This document shows positions 61,350 through 64,000 of a DNA stretch of 64,000 nucleotides, piece by piece (position 1 is the first letter of the stretch; each line of letters starts with the position of its first letter). A model generated the notes under the pieces. The model was not told the origin of the DNA, did not search any database, and was given only the letters and a program-made list of their open reading frames with translations. The DNA comes from Argentina anserina. Taxonomy: Eukaryota; Streptophyta; Magnoliopsida; Rosales; Rosaceae. The translations under genes were made by a program, and so were the position numbers. The stretch covers positions 186,001 to 250,000 of the forward strand of contig NW_026089400.1 in NCBI RefSeq assembly GCF_933775445.1, in the 5' to 3' direction.

Positions 61350-64000
61350 TCATCATCAAAGTTGAATGGGACGTCCTTTTGAAGTAATGAACTCAGTGGT
61401 CTCGCAATCTTGGAAAAATCCTTGATAAACCTACGATAGAAACCTGCATGTCCAAGAAACGATCGAACATCCCTCACACTTGTGGGGAGGGGTAAGTGAC
61501 GCACAAGATCTATTTTAGACTTATCAACCTCAATTCCTCTAGATGAAACAATATGACCTAAGACAATGCCTTGCGTGACCATAAAGTGACATTTTTCCCA
61601 ATTCAAAACCAAGTTAGTTTCTTCACAACGTTTAAGCACTAGTTCAACATTTTCAAGGCAAGTTTCGAAATCTTCACCATAGACAGAAAAATCATCCATG
61701 AAAACTTCAATTTTAGAACCAATATACTCAGAGAAAATGTGATACATACAACGTTGAAACGTACCTGGGGCGTTGCATAAACCAAAAGGCATGCGACGAT
61801 AGGCAAACGTACCAAAAGGGCATGTGAACGTGGTCTTCTCTTGATCTTCTTCCGCAACACTTATCTGGTTGTATCCACTATATCCATCAAGGAAACAATA
61901 GAAGGAGTGACCAGCTAACCTTTCAAGCATTTGATCAATGAATGGCAATGGCATGTGATCCTTCCTTGTTGTCGCATTGAGCTTCCTATAGTCAATACAT
62001 ACTCTATGACCGGTCACTGTCCTTTGAGGTACCAACTCGTTGTCCTTGTTCTTCACCACCGTGATGCCTGACTTCTTTGGCACAACTTGGATGGGAGAGA
62101 TCCACCTACTATCCGAGATGGGGTAGATCACGCCACAATCGTGCAACTTAGTGATTTCATCCTTTACAACTTGCATCATTGGTGGATGAAGGCGTCTCTG
62201 ACCTTCCTTGGTTGGCTTGGCACCATCTTCTAGCAATATTCGATGCACACACATGGTAGGGCTGATCCCCTTGATGTCGGCTAAGGTCCATCCTATTGCC
62301 GTTTTGTGTCTTCTCAACACTTCAATCAATCTCTCTTCTTGCTCCTCGTTTAGTGCAGATGAAATGATCACGGGCAATGTATCCTCTTCTCCTAGAAACG
62401 CATACTTCAAGTGGTCCGGAAGAACCTTAAGATCAAGCTTCGGAGCTTGAACCACAGAAGGAAGATTCTTGTTAGTAGTTAAGAGAATTGGACTAGGAGA
62501 GACAAAGCTTACCTCACGTGCAACCTCAAGAGAGGTCACGGTTTCATGAATCAAGGATGGCACGGCCTTGTTTGTTTCTAACACCGAAATGTTTGAGCTA
62601 TCACTTGTAAATCCGGCCCCTTGGGCAATAGTGAGTGCCAACTCGTCATTTGTCAAGGTATCAAGATAGTTATCTGCAAGGGAATCAAGTATGTCAACTG
62701 AAAAACAATCACTTAACTCCGAAAGAGGATACCTCATAGCTTCAAAGATGTTGAAGCTAATCACTTCACCATCGAACTCAAAGGTGAGTGATCCACTAAA
62801 CACATCTATTTTGGTTCGTGCGGTCCTCATGAAGGGGCGGCCTAACAAGATAGGAACCTCCTTGTCATCTGCCTCCGTTGGCTCCATGTCAATGACATAG
62901 AAGTCGGCAGGGAAGATCAAGCTCGAAACCTGCACAAGAACATCTTCAACATAGCCCAAAGGGACTTTGTTGGAACAATCAGCCAATCGAATCACAACAT
63001 TATCACGTTTCAAATCACCTAGACCTAGGTTCTCATAGATATAGTGCGGCATTACATTAATAGATGCACCTAAGTCTAACATTATCTTTTCAAATGTCAT
63101 GTTTCCGATTGTACAAGGGATAGAAAAACTCCCTGGATCCTTAAGCTTTGGTGGTAGCTTCCTTTGGAGCACGGCAGAAACCGTCTCACTCATTGTAACA
63201 ACCTCCTTCTCTCGAGTCATCCTCTTATTGGTGCACAATTCTTTCAAAAACTTAGCATACTTAGGATTTTGTTGTATGCATTCAATAAGAGGCATGTTTA
63301 CTTCCACCTTCTTGAAAATGTCGAGCATGGCTTGATCAGAGTCATCCTTCTTTTGCTTTGCGAATCTACTAGGGAAGGGAACACGAGGAAGATCATTAGT
63401 TGAAACCAAACCACTAGAGTTAGGATCCTTACCTTTGTCATGCACGGCATGATCATCTTTTGGCACGGCATCATTGGCTTTAGAGGAGGCAGGGTCCTTC
63501 TCTAAGTCCTTAGCATTGAAACTCTCGGCCTCTAGTCCTTTAGAAGGCACGGCCTTCTTGTGTTGCTCCCTTGGAGCATCCAAAGTCCTCCCACTTCGTG
63601 TCACCAAGGCTTTCACATTCGGATTAGGCTCAGTTTGGCTCGGCAACTTCCCTCCTTCATGGATCTTGCCCATGAAATCGATCACTTGTCCCATCTGCTT
63701 CTTAAGCTCGGTTATGTCCTTAGAATGAGCTTGTTGACCTGTAACTAAAGCTTGAGTAGCAGAGTTTAGATTTTGTTGCCCTTGAGCAAGAGACTTCAAA
63801 AGTTCATCATAGTTAGGTGAAGATGCATTATTCGAACCATGAACATTAGAGTTAAAGGGAGCAGAACCTTGAGGTACCTGAGGCCTCACAAACAAACCTG
63901 AAGGACGAGGTCCATGACCTTGAGCATTGGATGGTTGAGCATTGTTGCTCCAACGAAAATTTGGATGATCTCTAAGTCCAGGGTTGTATGTGTTTGAATA
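61262..64000 (-). CDS. gag-pol, 5' part: gag C-terminus, protease, reverse transcriptase (partial)
   Basis: The frame is open from the window edge (64000 is the first base of a codon) to a stop at 61262-61264. It begins inside gag, with HPNFRWSNN near 63950. A Gln-rich, probably helical stretch (about 63805-63671) and a low-complexity charged linker follow. The aspartic protease has LDLGAS, with its Asp codon at 63076-63074, and ILLGRPFM at 62851-62828; it would release the polyprotein products. RT, which copies the RNA from a tRNA primer, covers about 62230-61330, with the catalytic Asp in FLDGYSGY (61894-61871) and FMDD at 61702-61691. A ~150-codon linker between protease and RT has no recognised domain. 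The frame is lost near 61283, six codons before the stop, consistent with loss of one base; the downstream frame carries RNase H and integrase. Both active sites are intact. Confidence 0.95.
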   Translation of the reverse strand, partial: YSNTYNPGLRDHPNFRWSNNAQPSNAQGHGPRPSGLFVRPQVPQGSAPFNSNVHGSNNASSPNYDELLKSLAQGQQNLNSATQALVTGQQAHSKDITELKKQMGQVIDFMGKIHEGGKLPSQTEPNPNVKALVTRSGRTLDAPREQHKKAVPSKGLEAESFNAKDLEKDPASSKANDAVPKDDHAVHDKGKDPNSSGLVSTNDLPRVPFPSRFAKQKKDDSDQAMLDIFKKVEVNMPLIECIQQNPKYAKFLKELCTNKRMTREKEVVTMSETVSAVLQRKLPPKLKDPGSFSIPCTIGNMTFEKIMLDLGASINVMPHYIYENLGLGDLKRDNVVIRLADCSNKVPLGYVEDVLVQVSSLIFPADFYVIDMEPTEADDKEVPILLGRPFMRTARTKIDVFSGSLTFEFDGEVISFNIFEAMRYPLSELSDCFSVDILDSLADNYLDTLTNDELALTIAQGAGFTSDSSNISVLETNKAVPSLIHETVTSLEVAREVSFVSPSPILLTTNKNLPSVVQAPKLDLKVLPDHLKYAFLGEEDTLPVIISSALNEEQEERLIEVLRRHKTAIGWTLADIKGISPTMCVHRILLEDGAKPTKEGQRRLHPPMMQVVKDEITKLHDCGVIYPISDSRWISPIQVVPKKSGITVVKNKDNELVPQRTVTGHRVCIDYRKLNATTRKDHMPLPFIDQMLERLAGHSFYCFLDGYSGYNQISVAEEDQEKTTFTCPFGTFAYRRMPFGLCNAPGTFQRCMYHIFSEYIGSKIEVFMDDFSVYGEDFETCLENVELVLKRCEETNLVLNWEKCHFMVTQGIVLGHIVSSRGIEVDKSKIDLVRHLPLPTSVRDVRSFLGHAGFYRRFIKDFSKIARPLSSLLQKDVPFNFDDDCKHAFETLKKLLTSAPIMAPPDGPCHSS

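Larger units (their letters stand above)
56167..64000 (-). mobile_element. Athila-lineage Ty3/gypsy LTR retrotransposon, 3' part (5' part beyond the window)
   Basis: Read on the minus strand the order is gag end, protease, reverse transcriptase, RNase H, integrase, 3' non-coding region, PPT and 3' LTR. Lineage assignment rests on the DLGAS protease motif, the RT and integrase sequence style, the lack of a chromodomain after integrase, a ~1.6-kb LTR and a U5/terminus shared with a tRNA-Asp-primed element. It is inserted into satellite; the left flank ends in GATAC, so the other flank outside the window should begin GATACTCAAACG. The only visible lesion is one frameshift in pol. Confidence 0.93.

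Noticed and set aside
59583..63748. Plus-strand ORFs (62-107 codons) opposite gag-pol
   Set aside because: They are shadows of the long minus-strand coding frames, with no independent support.

Overview
The window is plant nuclear heterochromatin, most likely from a eudicot. It holds no recognisable host gene. About three quarters of it is one satellite array, and the rest is LTR-retrotransposon sequence of the Ty3/gypsy Athila lineage. Plant origin rests on three things: an Athila-type gag-pol, a primer-binding site matching the 3' end of plant tRNA-Asp, and LTRs of 1.6-2.2 kb. Satellite with nested Athila-type insertions resembles a centromeric or pericentromeric block, but that is inference.

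Layout: (1) 1-1609, a minus-strand LTR cut by the left window edge, with its 5' end abutting the satellite. (2) 1610-46469, about 45 kb of A-rich tandem repeats, all in one orientation. Monomers are about 148, 189 or 230 bp because they carry one, two or three copies of a 41-bp submodule. They are organised into kilobase higher-order repeats (HORs) of 2566, 5961, 2609, 1997, 4748 and 865 bp among others. (3) 46470-54497, a complete 8028-bp LTR element on the plus strand with two 2195-bp LTRs, a PBS, a 3638-bp internal region without a substantial ORF, and a PPT. It is flanked by the 5-bp target duplication TAAAG inside the satellite. (4) 54498-56166, the satellite resuming. (5) 56167-64000, the 3' part of a minus-strand Athila-lineage element: LTR of 1565 bp, PPT, 1.8-kb non-coding 3' region, RNase H and integrase, then reverse transcriptase, protease and the end of gag, open to the window edge. 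One frameshift separates RT from RNase H.

How the parts relate: the coding and non-coding elements share LTR termini, the PPT, a U5 motif and about 1.6 kb of 3' non-coding sequence. The non-coding element therefore looks like a non-autonomous derivative mobilised by proteins of the coding family. Its LTRs differ by about five substitutions and two 1-bp indels, so the insertion is recent. Part of the satellite has also been re-amplified recently, because two adjacent 5961-bp copies are nearly identical.

I found no unfamiliar enzyme system. The most interesting signals are a U5 sequence complementary to the PBS that imitates the tRNA primer, a cluster of a GCGCTAAG octamer in the LTR, repeated PPT-like motifs in the 3' region, and the nested HOR structure of the satellite. 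All comparisons were made by eye.
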